The notes: a model not told the origin generated them from the sequence alone. Shown: positions 27,646 through 37,299, counted from the first letter of the stretch. The stretch is 64,000 bases of DNA from Algibacter sp045066735 (GCF_045066735.1 NZ_JBISHH010000005.1:1-64000), one strand, 5' to 3'. A program made the numbers and translations.

Positions 27646-29112
27646 ATGCAAGACGACAAGAATATTTCTGAAATAAAAGCAGACCATGAAACCATTATTG
27701 AAAACTCAGAATTAAACATTTGGGAAGCTTTAATTCCGGTAATTCTTTTAATGGGATTGTTATTTTATAACATCACCTTTAAAGATGGTGAATGGTTTGG
27801 AGAATATTCTAATCAATTTATTTTACTTATTGGAGGTGCCATTGCCGCCATTGTTGGTTTTTACAACAAAGTCTCTTTCGATAGAATGCTAACTGAAGTT
27901 TGGGCAAACCTAAAAAGTGTTTTTATACCCATTATGATATTGTTTTTGGTGGGAGCATTAGCTGGTACATGGCTCGTTAGTGGTGTAATTCCTGCCATGG
28001 TCTACTATGGTTTACAAGTGCTTAGTCCAAGTATATTTTTACCCGCTTCTGTTGTTATTGCAGCATTAATTTCTATCGCTACAGGAAGTTCTTGGACAAC
28101 TTCTGCTACCGTCGGTATTGCACTTGTTGGTATAGGTACCGCGCTAGGTATTGCCCCAGGTATGATTGCTGGAGCTGTTATTTCTGGTGCTTATTTTGGA
28201 GATAAAATGTCCCCATTAAGTGATACTACAAACCTTGCGCCTGCTATGGCTGGCACCGATTTATTTACACATATTCGTTACATGACTATTACCACTATAC
28301 CAACCATAGTGATAACACTTATTGCGTTTAGTATTTTAAGTTTAAATGTGGAAACCACGGGAAGTGCTGATGTTTCAAGTTTATTGGTAACAATTGCCAG
28401 TACCTTTAATATTACACCTTTGTTGTTTTTAGTTCCCGTAACCGTTATTGCTTTAATTTTGTTAAAAACAAAACCGCTTATAGCTTTAGTAACTGGTGTT
28501 TTATTGGCAGCTGTTTTCGCATATATTTTTCAAACAGATATACTTAATGGTTTAGGTGATTCTAAAATTTCAAGCTTAATAACTTCTATTTTAACCGATA
28601 CTCAAATAGTTACCGATAACGAAAAACTTAACGACCTCTTCTCTGCTGGTGGCATGAAAGGGATGCTTTGGACCATCTATTTAATAATATGTGCCATGAT
28701 ATTTGGTGGTATTATGGATGGCATTGGTGCCTTGGCCAGAATTACAAACGCACTACTTTCAATAGCAACCTCTGTTTTTGGCTTGTTTGCAAGTACCGTT
28801 GTTAGCTGTTTAGGTTTAAATCTTATTGCATCCGATCAATATTTGGCAATTGTAATACCAGGGAAAATGTTTAAAAAAGCTTATGAAGATCGTGGTTTAG
28901 CTCCAGAAAATTTAAGTAGAACTTTAGAAGATTCTGGCACAGTAACCTCTGTACTCATTCCTTGGAATACCTGCGGTGCTTATCAATCTGGTGTATTAGG
29001 TGTTGGTATTTCAGAATATTTTTTCTACGCTATTTTCAACTGGTTAAGTCCTTTTACCACACTGCTGTTCGCTGCCTTAAATATTAAAATTAGGCAATTA
29101 GCGTCAAAATAG
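27646..29112 (+). CDS. nhaC: Na+/H+ antiporter NhaC
   Basis: This 488-residue inner-membrane antiporter has about 11 hydrophobic segments. The family signature is clear: SIATGSSWTTSATVGIALVGIG, GMIAGAVISGAYFGDKMSPLSDTTNLAP, and GTVTSVLIPWNTCGAYQ near the C-terminus. It exchanges Na+ (or other cations) for protons, which fits a marine or salt-tolerant lifestyle. Monocistronic; an AT-rich imperfect hairpin follows the stop (29107-29143). Confidence 0.93.
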   Translation: MQDDKNISEIKADHETIIENSELNIWEALIPVILLMGLLFYNITFKDGEWFGEYSNQFILLIGGAIAAIVGFYNKVSFDRMLTEVWANLKSVFIPIMILFLVGALAGTWLVSGVIPAMVYYGLQVLSPSIFLPASVVIAALISIATGSSWTTSATVGIALVGIGTALGIAPGMIAGAVISGAYFGDKMSPLSDTTNLAPAMAGTDLFTHIRYMTITTIPTIVITLIAFSILSLNVETTGSADVSSLLVTIASTFNITPLLFLVPVTVIALILLKTKPLIALVTGVLLAAVFAYIFQTDILNGLGDSKISSLITSILTDTQIVTDNEKLNDLFSAGGMKGMLWTIYLIICAMIFGGIMDGIGALARITNALLSIATSVFGLFASTVVSCLGLNLIASDQYLAIVIPGKMFKKAYEDRGLAPENLSRTLEDSGTVTSVLIPWNTCGAYQSGVLGVGISEYFFYAIFNWLSPFTTLLFAALNIKIRQLASK

Positions 29113-29208
29113 AATTAAATTATTAATAATTTTAATTCTAATAGACAAAAACTATAATGTAATAAGAAATTAAAATTTTGCTTTCTTATAAAAATCTTAA
29201 ATGTGTTT

Positions 29209-29216
29209 TATATTTG
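29209..29216 (+). promoter_or_regulatory. Bacteroidota -7 promoter box of the peroxiredoxin gene
   Basis: TATATTTG matches the Bacteroidota TAnnTTTG consensus and lies 37 bp before the peroxiredoxin ATG. A good TTTG -33 box at the usual 19-20 bp spacing is not evident; the nearest TTTG is at 29177-29180, somewhat too far. Confidence 0.45.
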
Positions 29217-29253
29217 TACTCAGAAAACAATTAACAAATAAAAACATAAACAC

Positions 29254-29892
29254 ATGGCATTAGTAGGAAAAAAATTTCCAGATTTAAACGTTGACGCAAT
29301 GAACGATATGGGCGATACTTTTAAAGTAAACGTTCTAGAAGAAGCAGTAAACAACAAGAAAAAAGTAGTTTTATTTTGGTACCCAAAAGATTTTACTTTT
29401 GTATGTCCAACAGAATTACACGCATTTCAAGCGGCGTTACCAGAATTCGAAAAACGTAACACAGTAGTAATTGGTGCATCATGTGATACTCCAGAAGTAC
29501 ACTTTGCATGGTTAAGCCAATCTAAAGATAACGGTGGTATCGAAGGTGTTACTTACCCAATTTTAGCAGATAGTAACAGAAACTTATCTAGTATTTTAGG
29601 GATTTTAGATATCACTAATGAAACGTTTGACGAAGAAACTGGCACTGTGCAAGTTGAAGGTGATAACGTAACTTACAGAGCTACTTACATTATAGACGAA
29701 GATGGTGTTGTACAACACGAAAGTATTAACAACATGCCTTTAGGTAGAAATGTTGGAGAGTACATCCGTTTAGTAGATGCTTTAACTCACGTACAAGAAA
29801 AAGGTGAAGTTTGTCCTGCAAACTGGGAAGAAGGTAAAGAAGCTATGGCTCCAAATGCAAAAGGAACAGCAGCATATTTAGCAGCTAACTAG
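29254..29892 (+). CDS. 2-Cys peroxiredoxin (AhpC/TSA family)
   Basis: This 212-residue peroxide reductase has a peroxidatic Cys51 (DFTFVCPTE) and a resolving Cys187 (GEVCPANW), so it is a typical 2-Cys enzyme acting as dimers or decamers in the cytoplasm. It reduces H2O2 and organic peroxides. The thioredoxin-like gene 133 bp downstream is a plausible reductant. The codon pattern (regular GTA, TTA and AAA use) suggests high expression. Confidence 0.95.
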   Translation: MALVGKKFPDLNVDAMNDMGDTFKVNVLEEAVNNKKKVVLFWYPKDFTFVCPTELHAFQAALPEFEKRNTVVIGASCDTPEVHFAWLSQSKDNGGIEGVTYPILADSNRNLSSILGILDITNETFDEETGTVQVEGDNVTYRATYIIDEDGVVQHESINNMPLGRNVGEYIRLVDALTHVQEKGEVCPANWEEGKEAMAPNAKGTAAYLAAN

Positions 29893-30025
29893 TAACAAAA
29901 AATTTAAGGCTTGTTTGTCTATGTTATTTTAAATGCGGCAGGCCTTAAAAATTCAATTTAAAATTACACTAGGTTATACTTATAACCATAAACACATTTT
30001 AAATTACACTCAAAAAAATATAGTT

Positions 30026-30334
30026 ATGATTAGTGAATTAGACCAAGATAACTTAGGTGAAATCGTTTCAAATAATGATACTGTAATTGTACAATATTCT
30101 GCAACATGGTGCGGTAACTGTAGAATTATGAAACCTAAATTCAAAAAATTAGCAACAGAAAATGAAGGTGTATCTTTTGTTATTGCTGATGCTGAAAAAT
30201 TTCCAGAATCTAGAAAACTAGCTACGGTAGATAATTTACCAACCTTTGCTACTTTTAAAGGCGGGAAATTAGTTAAACAAGTACAAACTAACAAATTCGA
30301 TGTTTTAAAAGAATTAGTTAGCGAAGTTATTTAA
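30026..30334 (+). CDS. Thioredoxin family protein
   Basis: The start at 30026 gives a 102-residue protein starting MISELDQDNL, a normal thioredoxin length; the upstream ATG at 29933 would add 31 residues of AT-rich leader. The active site is W28-C-G-N-C32 (SATWCGNCRIMKP), and the cis-Pro loop is in NLPTFATFKGGK. It probably reduces the neighbouring peroxiredoxin. It forms a small redox group with the peroxiredoxin and the DUF6952-like gene. Confidence 0.9.
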   Translation: MISELDQDNLGEIVSNNDTVIVQYSATWCGNCRIMKPKFKKLATENEGVSFVIADAEKFPESRKLATVDNLPTFATFKGGKLVKQVQTNKFDVLKELVSEVI

Positions 30335-30381
30335 CACCTATTAAAGATCTTTTTGTGAAAGCAGAATAAAAACCTATTAAA

Positions 30382-30639
30382 ATGAAATTACCAGTAATAA
30401 AACATTTAACTCAATTTATTGAAGAAAACGACGAAGATTACGTTGTTGAGACTATTGAAACATTAGAAGCTTTAACTGAAGTATCTTCTTTAAAAGATGA
30501 AGAATTAGATGTTATTGGTGAGCTTATTTCTAATATGTACGGCGCCATAGAAGTGAATAAAATGATAAAAGAAGGCACCCCTAAAAAGGAAGCTGTAAAC
30601 AGTTTTATGCAACGCGTATTAGGATCTATCGATAAATAA
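30382..30639 (+). CDS. DUF6952-like small acidic protein
   Basis: The 85-residue helical, acidic protein (MKLPVIKHLTQFIEENDEDY, LEALTEVSSLKDEELDVIGE, ending FMQRVLGSIDK) lies 47 bp after the thioredoxin gene. From memory this family (DUF6952) commonly sits beside thioredoxin/peroxiredoxin genes in flavobacteria. Its role is unknown; a redox-linked function is inferred only from its position. Confidence 0.75.
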   Translation: MKLPVIKHLTQFIEENDEDYVVETIETLEALTEVSSLKDEELDVIGELISNMYGAIEVNKMIKEGTPKKEAVNSFMQRVLGSIDK

Positions 30640-30662
30640 TTGAAAAAGAAAAATTAGTATTT

Positions 30663-30694
30663 AAAAACCACTTTGTGAAAGCTTAGTGGTTTTT
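30663..30694 (+). terminator. Rho-independent terminator of the redox gene group
   Basis: AAAAACCACT (30663-30672) pairs with AGTGGTTTTT (30685-30694), a perfect 10-bp stem with a 12-nt loop running into a T-run. Confidence 0.8.
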
Positions 30695-31036
30695 TGCTTT
30701 ATACTATGTTTGTCTTCGTATGTTAGAAATTAAAGCGTCCGCTACCCTATTCAAAGCAAGCTCATGAAAACCTTACTAAACTATATTAAACCGTAACTTA
30801 CTTTAAACAAGACACTTCTCTATTTTAAAACTATTATTATTAGGTAAATAGACTTAAAGAAGCTAGAAAAACCGCACGCTACATTTACTCAATACATAAC
30901 AGCGTTATAAAGCGGTATTAAAATCAAATAGCAAAATATTTACCCTTTTTATTTTCAAAATTTATTTGCTAAATTCGGTGCTCAATCACATTATAAAATA
31001 GTCAAAATCAAATTTACATCTATATAGAAAATACTT
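30695..31036. other. Non-coding AT-rich intergenic region
   Basis: No ORF, RNA fold or repeat could be supported here on either strand. It separates the conserved redox genes from a pair of genes of unknown function and may contain their promoter. Confidence 0.5.
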
Positions 31037-31564
31037 ATGGAGTTAGATAAAATCAAAAAAAATTATAAGAGTTTCAGTGATGATAGAATAATTAAAATCG
31101 CTAAAAAAGATGTTAAAATTTTAAAGCCTGAAATAGTTGAAATATTAAAAGATGAAATCAAACTCCGTAATTTACCTAGTGATTTACTTAACAAAGTAAA
31201 CGCAACTGCCGATAAAGTAAAAAAACGTTTTGCAAAAACAGAGTTTCATGGTTATTTAGGAGCAAAAATAGTTCAGTTAAATGAAGATAACTTAGAAATT
31301 ATGTTGCATTCTGGCTACAGCGGACTAATTGTAATAATTAGATTGCTTACTAATTCCATGAGAAAATGGAAAATTAACTATTCTGATATTAATCTAATAT
31401 ATAAAGGTTCCGGTACTTTAGATGATAACGGATATAACCTTATAGGAATAAACAGCGATGGAACAAAAACAGAAAAACTCACTCTTCTTCATCTGCTGAG
31501 CGAAAAGGAAAGAAGTTTATTATTTCAAATCCTTGAAAGAAAAAACATCAAAATAAGACTATAA
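31037..31564 (+). CDS. Hypothetical protein
   Basis: The 175-residue soluble protein is Lys/Ile-rich, with an N-terminal helical segment (LDKIKKNYKSFSDDRIIKIA, LKPEIVEILKDEIKLRNLP) and a C-terminal mixed part resembling a PH-like beta fold (FHGYLGAKIVQLNEDNLEIML, INYSDINLIYKG). I do not recognise a family. It has long flanking intergenic regions on both sides (397 and 317 bp), typical of accessory genes. Confidence 0.6.
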   Translation: MELDKIKKNYKSFSDDRIIKIAKKDVKILKPEIVEILKDEIKLRNLPSDLLNKVNATADKVKKRFAKTEFHGYLGAKIVQLNEDNLEIMLHSGYSGLIVIIRLLTNSMRKWKINYSDINLIYKGSGTLDDNGYNLIGINSDGTKTEKLTLLHLLSEKERSLLFQILERKNIKIRL

Positions 31565-31740
31565 AAAAGAAGGTTTCCCAATTTTATTGCATCTAACTTT
31601 TATCAGTAATATAATATGTAACAGACTTTTTTGGTCATTAAGCTCTACTAAGCTTCTCATTTTTGTTAATTCCCAATGGATTTAGCGCAGATAAAATTTT
31701 AAAATCTGTAGAGTACTTTGTCTGCTTTAAGCACAAATGA

Positions 31741-31863
31741 AGAAAATATGCTGTTTTAGTTAAGGGCGACGTTGACCTTGGAGTCCAGAAAGAATGCACC
31801 ATTGCTAATGTTGATGTTGATGTTGAAAAGCTATTTTCTAAAAAATATCGTCTTAAGAAATAA
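31741..31863 (+). pseudogene. Possible 3' remnant of a coding sequence
   Basis: The 317-bp gap (31565-31881) holds no complete gene. In one frame a start-less stretch encodes RKYAVLVKGDVDLGVQKEC then TIANVDVDVEKLFSKKYRLKK and a stop. It looks protein-like (VxVDV alternation, charged C-terminus) but has no start codon after the upstream stop at 31738. A short ATG frame at 31737 (8 codons) overlaps it in another frame. This may be the tail of a decayed gene; I do not recognise it. Confidence 0.25.
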
Positions 31864-31881
31864 TGAAACTATTAAAGCAAC

Positions 31882-33150
31882 ATGTTTGGAAAATATTTAA
31901 ACAAAAGAAAATTTCCTAAAGAAGAAAATCTAGGCGAAATTTACATAGCAGAAAACAAAATTATTTGCAGAAGTAATAATGCTTTCAAAAATTGTGAGAT
32001 TAACATCGATGCTATGCAATACGCCTATATGGTTGTAAATGCACAAGGTGAATCTTCATTATTTATATGCGATCACCATCAAAATTGGTTGCCAACTAAT
32101 TTTAAAGGTTTTTCTAAAGTTTATAACACATTGTCTTCAAAATTTAATTTTAACGACGTTGTATTTTTCAAAAATATAAATAAAACCACCCAGCAAAAGC
32201 ATCTAGTTTGGCGTAAATTAAACAATACAACTTTTAAAATTCTTGATAAAAACTATAATGATTACGCATTAGGGTTTGAAATACAATCGCCACAAAAAAC
32301 CTTTATAAACTGGGACACAACATATCGATATTTAGAACAGCATCCTCATGTTTATTTTAACGAGTCGCCTTATGGCCAAAAGATTTTGAATTTTAAATAT
32401 CCCGTTAGACTTGGGAACATCATTTTAACAGATTTTAAGGCCTATTTTGATAATGCCAGAACAGATGCTCCTGTTTTGCATTTTTATACACATGCTTTCG
32501 ACGTTTCAAATTCAGATAAAAGTTATTACGCTTTAAAAGAACGCTTTCAAAAAGATTTTTTAGAAGAAAACCAATATTTTGGTTATGAGCGCGATGATCA
32601 AAACAGCTTTTCATTTAAAGCTAAAGGTATCGTAATTTCCATAGTTTACACTTATGATAGCACGTATCTATTTGATGGAGCATATACATCCCTTTCTGTA
32701 AAAAACGAACGTGATTATCCCGAATTATTAGCTAATAGTGATTACGAGAATATCATGGAAGTTAGCGAATATCTAGTTATTGATACAAGCGTTAAAACAT
32801 CTTCCGATTACAAAAGGAACAGACAAATAAAGCGAAGACCAGCAAATCTTTTACCGAATAATAACGATGCAGTAACTATTTGGGTCGATCATAAAAACTC
32901 TAAAATTGGCTTTGCAGATAAATGCTATTCTCAAGTTTATAATACATGTGATATTTCATCTTTTACCATTCAAAATGTCCTACCCGCAAAAGGTGGAGGC
33001 GCCAGTTATTTAGAATTGAATTTTAAGAACGATAATCGAAGCTATGTTATCTTTTACGGTTCTTGCCAAAATTTTGATGCATACAAAGAAAAAATATCTA
33101 AATTAACCGGATTAGAAATAATAACGGCACCAGAATATTACGATTGTTAA
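31882..33150 (+). CDS. Hypothetical protein, 422 residues
   Basis: This is a soluble protein with no signal peptide and a beta-rich composition. Visible stretches are a front part GEIYIAENKIICRSNNAF, a middle part with LKERFQKDFLEENQYFGYE, and an end with CDISSFTIQNVLPAKGGGA and SYVIFYGSCQNFDAYKE-like PH-fold pattern. No catalytic motif is recognisable. It is followed 40 bp later by a serine hydrolase but may not be co-transcribed. Function unknown. Confidence 0.65.
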   Translation: MFGKYLNKRKFPKEENLGEIYIAENKIICRSNNAFKNCEINIDAMQYAYMVVNAQGESSLFICDHHQNWLPTNFKGFSKVYNTLSSKFNFNDVVFFKNINKTTQQKHLVWRKLNNTTFKILDKNYNDYALGFEIQSPQKTFINWDTTYRYLEQHPHVYFNESPYGQKILNFKYPVRLGNIILTDFKAYFDNARTDAPVLHFYTHAFDVSNSDKSYYALKERFQKDFLEENQYFGYERDDQNSFSFKAKGIVISIVYTYDSTYLFDGAYTSLSVKNERDYPELLANSDYENIMEVSEYLVIDTSVKTSSDYKRNRQIKRRPANLLPNNNDAVTIWVDHKNSKIGFADKCYSQVYNTCDISSFTIQNVLPAKGGGASYLELNFKNDNRSYVIFYGSCQNFDAYKEKISKLTGLEIITAPEYYDC

Positions 33151-33190
33151 TCTATACAATTACACATTTAATAAAACAAACTAAGTCAAG

Positions 33191-34426
33191 ATGAAAAATA
33201 CACTTCTATTTCTTTTAGTATCAACTATATTATTTTCGTGTAAACAAAAAGAAGTATCTCACAAAACACTCAAAAAAGACTATACGGCAATAAACGATAC
33301 GCTAACTAAAAACTTGCAAAGTGCTTTCGATAAAGGTGCTATTATTGGGCTGTCGGTTTCTGTGGTGGATGATCAAGGTTTAATTTATGAAAATGCCTTT
33401 GGCTATACAGATATAGCACTAACAAAAAAGTACACGCCAAACACCACACAAAATATAGCTTCCATATCAAAAACTTTAATAGGAGTTTCTCTTTTAAAAG
33501 CTCAAGAAATGGGGAAATTAAATCTGAATGATCCCATAAATAAGTATTTACCTTTCGAAATTACAAATCCTAATTTTCCTGAAACACCCATTTTAATTAA
33601 ACATCTCGCCTACCACACGAGCTCTATAAATGATCTTGACGAGGTGTATTCTAAATCCTATGTCTTAAAAAAGTCTAAGCACCATGAAAACGAAGGTGTA
33701 TACGATTGGTTTAACATGCCTGAATCTAAAATTTCGCTTATAGAATTCATTAAAAACAGCCTTACTCCCGAAGGAAAATGGTATAGCAAAGATATGTTTA
33801 CCAATAGCAAGCCAGGAGAATTAAGAGCTTATTCGAATATAGGCGCAGCACTTTGTGCTCAAATTATTGAATTTGCAACAGGACAAGATTACCAAGCGTT
33901 TACGAAGGACTATATATTAAAACCTTTAAAAATGACATCCTCTGGTTGGTCTTCTAAAGATATTGATACCACGCAGCGCTCTAGACTATTCGCTAACAAA
34001 GAGATGCTAATCGCAGAATATGCGCTAATAACCTATGCCGATGGTGGTTTTATTACTTCTAATAGAGATTTAGGGCTATTTTTAACAGAGTTGATGAAAG
34101 GCTACAAAGGACATGGTGAACTTTTAAGCAAAGCAAGCTATAAAAAGTTATTTGAAAAACAGCAATTCCCGAATATAGAAACGGGAGAACAATTTGGCAT
34201 TTTTATGGAGTTTAGCAATGCCTTTATAAAAATTAAAGACAATGTTATTGGCCATAACGGATCGGATCCTGGTGTGATGACAGCCATGTATTTTAATCCA
34301 ATTACTGAAACAGGTAAAATACTTTTAGTAAATACAGACTCCGATTTCGATGATAATTTTTGGCCCGAAGTCGTATCCATTTGGAACGCTTTAATTAAGT
34401 ACGAAACCGAATTAAAAAAAGAATAG
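33191..34426 (+). CDS. Serine hydrolase (beta-lactamase family, class C-like) lipoprotein
   Basis: The 411-residue product has a lipoprotein signal (MKNTLLFLLVSTILFSC). The beta-lactamase/PBP fold motifs are S-x-x-K in NIASISKTLIG, Y-x-N in LRAYSNIGAAL, and H-x-G in IGHNGSDPG. Such proteins act as D-alanyl-D-amino-acid peptidases or esterases in the periplasm; real beta-lactamase activity is unlikely to be the main role. It is followed by an SMP-30-like lipoprotein and a second serine hydrolase on the same strand. Confidence 0.85.
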   Translation: MKNTLLFLLVSTILFSCKQKEVSHKTLKKDYTAINDTLTKNLQSAFDKGAIIGLSVSVVDDQGLIYENAFGYTDIALTKKYTPNTTQNIASISKTLIGVSLLKAQEMGKLNLNDPINKYLPFEITNPNFPETPILIKHLAYHTSSINDLDEVYSKSYVLKKSKHHENEGVYDWFNMPESKISLIEFIKNSLTPEGKWYSKDMFTNSKPGELRAYSNIGAALCAQIIEFATGQDYQAFTKDYILKPLKMTSSGWSSKDIDTTQRSRLFANKEMLIAEYALITYADGGFITSNRDLGLFLTELMKGYKGHGELLSKASYKKLFEKQQFPNIETGEQFGIFMEFSNAFIKIKDNVIGHNGSDPGVMTAMYFNPITETGKILLVNTDSDFDDNFWPEVVSIWNALIKYETELKKE

Positions 34427-34531
34427 TAAAACAGATTAACCCTATAGTTTTTTCTGAAACCACTTCCCTATTTTCAAAAGCTTTTTAAGTTTCTATTACG
34501 GTTATATTTGCTAAATTAGTAGCTTAATTAA

Positions 34532-35569
34532 ATGGAAAATATGAGAAAGATATATATACTAGTTATTGCCTTTGGAATTTGGAGTTGCACCTCTGAAAAG
34601 CCCGAAATTGAAAAAATAGCCTCTTTTAAAGGTCAACAAGTTACTGGTGTTACAGTGAGTAATAATGGTCGTGTTTTTGCCAACTTTCCGAGATGGCGCG
34701 AACAGGTTAAAAACTCGGTAATTGAAGTAAGTAATAATACATCAACACCTTTTCCTAATCAAACTTGGAACAGTTGGGATATTGGAAAAACCGCTACCGA
34801 CAGTGTATTTGTGGCCGTACAATCGGTAGTTGCTTTCGAAAATACGTTGTATGTTCTCGATACTCGCAACCCGTTATTTAAAGGTGTTATAGCAAACCCT
34901 AGAATTTTCGCTTTTAATCTATCTTCTAATAAACTAGAAAAAATCTATGTTTTACAAGAGGAAAGCTTCCATAAAGACTCTTACATTAACGACTTGCGCG
35001 TAGACAAAAAGAAGGGTAAAATTTACTTAACAGATTCTGGTCATGCTGGCCTTGTGGTAATCGATATAGCTTCGGGAACATCTTTTAGAGCGCTCGATAA
35101 TCACAAATCTACCTTGGCAGAAACCAACCAATTAAAGTTTAATAACGGGGTTTGGCAAAACACAGTACATTCCGATGGTATTGCGCTCGATACTAAAAAC
35201 GATATGCTTTATTTTCATGCACTTACCGGTTATAATCTCTATGCTATTTCAACCGACAATCTATTGAGCCAAAATAAAGCAACTATTGAAAACGGTGTAA
35301 AACATATGGCTAAAACATCTGCTCCAGATGGGATGATTATGGATGCATCAGGACAACTTTTTTATGCCGATTTAGAACATAATAAAATTATGAAGCTAGA
35401 TATTACTAACGGTGAAATACGTGTTGTTGCTGAAGGCGAACAAGTAAAATGGGCCGATACTTTTAGTATCTATAACAACGAGCTGTATTATACAAATTCC
35501 AGAATTAATGAAGCAAAAGGCGATATAAGCGCATTAGATTTCACTATTAATAAACTGAAAATAAACTAA
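34532..35569 (+). CDS. L-dopachrome tautomerase-related (major royal jelly/SMP-30-like) lipoprotein
   Basis: The 345-residue product begins with a lipoprotein signal (IYILVIAFGIWSC). The rest is a six-bladed propeller of the royal-jelly/yellow type: FPRWREQVKNSVIEV, LYVLDTRNPLFKGV, IYLTDSGHAGLVVIDI, HSDGIALDTKNDMLYFHALTG and APDGMIMDASGQLFYADLEHN. The substrate or ligand is unknown. It sits between two serine-hydrolase genes on the same strand; a functional link is possible but unproven. Confidence 0.82.
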   Translation: MENMRKIYILVIAFGIWSCTSEKPEIEKIASFKGQQVTGVTVSNNGRVFANFPRWREQVKNSVIEVSNNTSTPFPNQTWNSWDIGKTATDSVFVAVQSVVAFENTLYVLDTRNPLFKGVIANPRIFAFNLSSNKLEKIYVLQEESFHKDSYINDLRVDKKKGKIYLTDSGHAGLVVIDIASGTSFRALDNHKSTLAETNQLKFNNGVWQNTVHSDGIALDTKNDMLYFHALTGYNLYAISTDNLLSQNKATIENGVKHMAKTSAPDGMIMDASGQLFYADLEHNKIMKLDITNGEIRVVAEGEQVKWADTFSIYNNELYYTNSRINEAKGDISALDFTINKLKIN

Positions 35570-35624
35570 ATACAAAAAAACCATTGGTGCTAAAAAAATA
35601 TATTTATCAGGAAAAGAATAAGCT

Positions 35625-36839
35625 ATGAATTTAAAACAGCTAAAAATTCCATTTATCATTTTATTGCTAATTATAACAGTAGCAGCTGTGATCTTTAACC
35701 AGAACAACAAAAACGCCCAAGAGTTTAAAGACGCCATGGCCATGAAAAATCAAGAATATTCGTTTATACACATGGACGAATATTTGCCTGCTAAAACAGT
35801 AAAAAAAGCGGATGTTCCTTTTCTATTTCCTAAAATAAACAATATAAAATTGCCCGAAAGTTTTAGTCATAATGGTACAACCTACAACACTTTAAAATAC
35901 CTAGACTCATCGTACACGCAAGGCTTTATTTTTATTCAAAATGATACCATACAGTACGAGAACTATTGGCGCGGACAAAAAGAAGATGTACGGCATATCT
36001 CTTGGTCTATGGCAAAATCTTATGTGTCGGCGCTTTTTGGCATCGCTATGGAAGAAGGTTACATTAAAAGTATCGATGAAACCGTAGAAATCTACTTGCC
36101 CGAATTAAAAAACTCTGGTTACAATGGTGTAAAAATAAAAGATGTTTTACAAATGTCTACAGGCATTAAATTCGACGAAACCTACAGCGACCTTAATTCT
36201 GATATTAATAGATATTGGCAAGGTTTTATTACCGGAAAATCTCAAGATGCCTTTGCTAGCACCTTAGTTAACGATATTCCTCCCGGAACTTACAACCATT
36301 ACGTAAGCATTAATACCCATGTTTTGGGCATGATTATCGTTAAAGCTACCGGCAGAAGTTTAACCGACTATTTAGAAGAAAAAATTTGGAAACCCATTGG
36401 CGCAGAATTCGATGCCTATTGGTTAGCCGATGGCAAAGGCATGGAAATGGTAAACGGCGGACTCAATGCCTGTTTAAGAGATTATGCCAAACTAGGAAAA
36501 CTTTATCTCCAAAAAGGAAATTGGAACGGCAAACAAATTGTACCGCTCAGTTGGTTTGAGGCTTCCGTAGATGCCAATGAAGAGCATTTGCAACCAGAAA
36601 GTAAAAACTCCTCTAGTCCAGGTATTGGTTACGGCTATCAATGGTGGATAAACGATGGTAACGAAGGCGAGTTTATGGCCATTGGCGTATTTAATCAGCA
36701 TATCTATATTAACCCAACCACAAATACAGTTATTGTAAAAAATTCGGCTAATAAAAATTATTACGATCAAAATAACCCTTATGCGCAAACCCTAGTGCAT
36801 TTAGAATTATACAGAACATTGGCGCATTTAAACCATTAA
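35625..36839 (+). CDS. Serine hydrolase (beta-lactamase family, 6-aminohexanoate-dimer-hydrolase-like)
   Basis: The 404-residue protein has an N-terminal membrane anchor (about 8-22, IPFIILLLIITVAAVIF). Motifs: S-x-x-K in HISWSMAKSYVSALFG, GVKIKDVLQMSTGIKF as helix after the active site, NHYVSINTHVLGMI at the position of the Tyr motif, and PGIGYGYQWWIN at the end, as in class C-type esterases and nylon-oligomer hydrolases. Probably periplasmic. It follows the SMP-30-like gene by 55 bp. Confidence 0.85.
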   Translation: MNLKQLKIPFIILLLIITVAAVIFNQNNKNAQEFKDAMAMKNQEYSFIHMDEYLPAKTVKKADVPFLFPKINNIKLPESFSHNGTTYNTLKYLDSSYTQGFIFIQNDTIQYENYWRGQKEDVRHISWSMAKSYVSALFGIAMEEGYIKSIDETVEIYLPELKNSGYNGVKIKDVLQMSTGIKFDETYSDLNSDINRYWQGFITGKSQDAFASTLVNDIPPGTYNHYVSINTHVLGMIIVKATGRSLTDYLEEKIWKPIGAEFDAYWLADGKGMEMVNGGLNACLRDYAKLGKLYLQKGNWNGKQIVPLSWFEASVDANEEHLQPESKNSSSPGIGYGYQWWINDGNEGEFMAIGVFNQHIYINPTTNTVIVKNSANKNYYDQNNPYAQTLVHLELYRTLAHLNH

Positions 36840-37102
36840 AGCACAGCAGGTTTAAATTTAAAGCCTCTAAAAACCTATTTTTTTTAAAAGCACTTTGCAA
36901 AAGCAAGGTATTTTTTTTGCTCTTTTTTTTTTCAAAATTACGGTTACCCGTAAAAGCAATTAAACAAACTGTTGTAATTTGCTGTTAGTAAAGAAAAATA
37001 CGCAGTTATACGTATTGATTCTTTTACATAAACAAAGTAAATTCGTTGCTTATACTTTTGAAGTATAAAGTATACGCCATGTTAACACTATAAACAAAAC
37101 AG

Positions 37103-37252
37103 ATGAAGACATTAAAACACTTTTTATTAGCTGCAATAATTTCCTTAAGCTTTACATCTTGCACCGAAGATGAAGGCGGTTGCGAAACAGAAACCGTTTG
37201 TTTTGGCGCAGGAAATTGTATTGAAAGACCAATTCCTGGTTCTTGTTTTTAG
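37103..37252 (+). CDS. Tiny Cys-rich lipoprotein, 49 residues
   Basis: From ATG 37103 the frame encodes a lipoprotein signal (HFLLAAIISLSFTSC, lipobox Cys20) and a 29-residue acidic mature part with four further cysteines (27, 33, 39, 48), ending PIPGSCF. The four cysteines could form two disulphides. It is too short for usual gene calling, but the signal peptide is convincing. It ends 47 bp before the first cassette-like unit. Function unknown. Confidence 0.65.
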   Translation: MKTLKHFLLAAIISLSFTSCTEDEGGCETETVCFGAGNCIERPIPGSCF

Positions 37253-37299
37253 TGTTGTTATAAGCTGGATATGATTAATAGAAGTGAGTATATATAATA

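Noticed and set aside
36840..37102. attC-like site upstream of the tiny lipoprotein (GTTGTAATTTGC near 36970)
   Set aside because: There is no matching CAAC arm downstream of the lipoprotein, so the self-complementary cassette pattern is not met.
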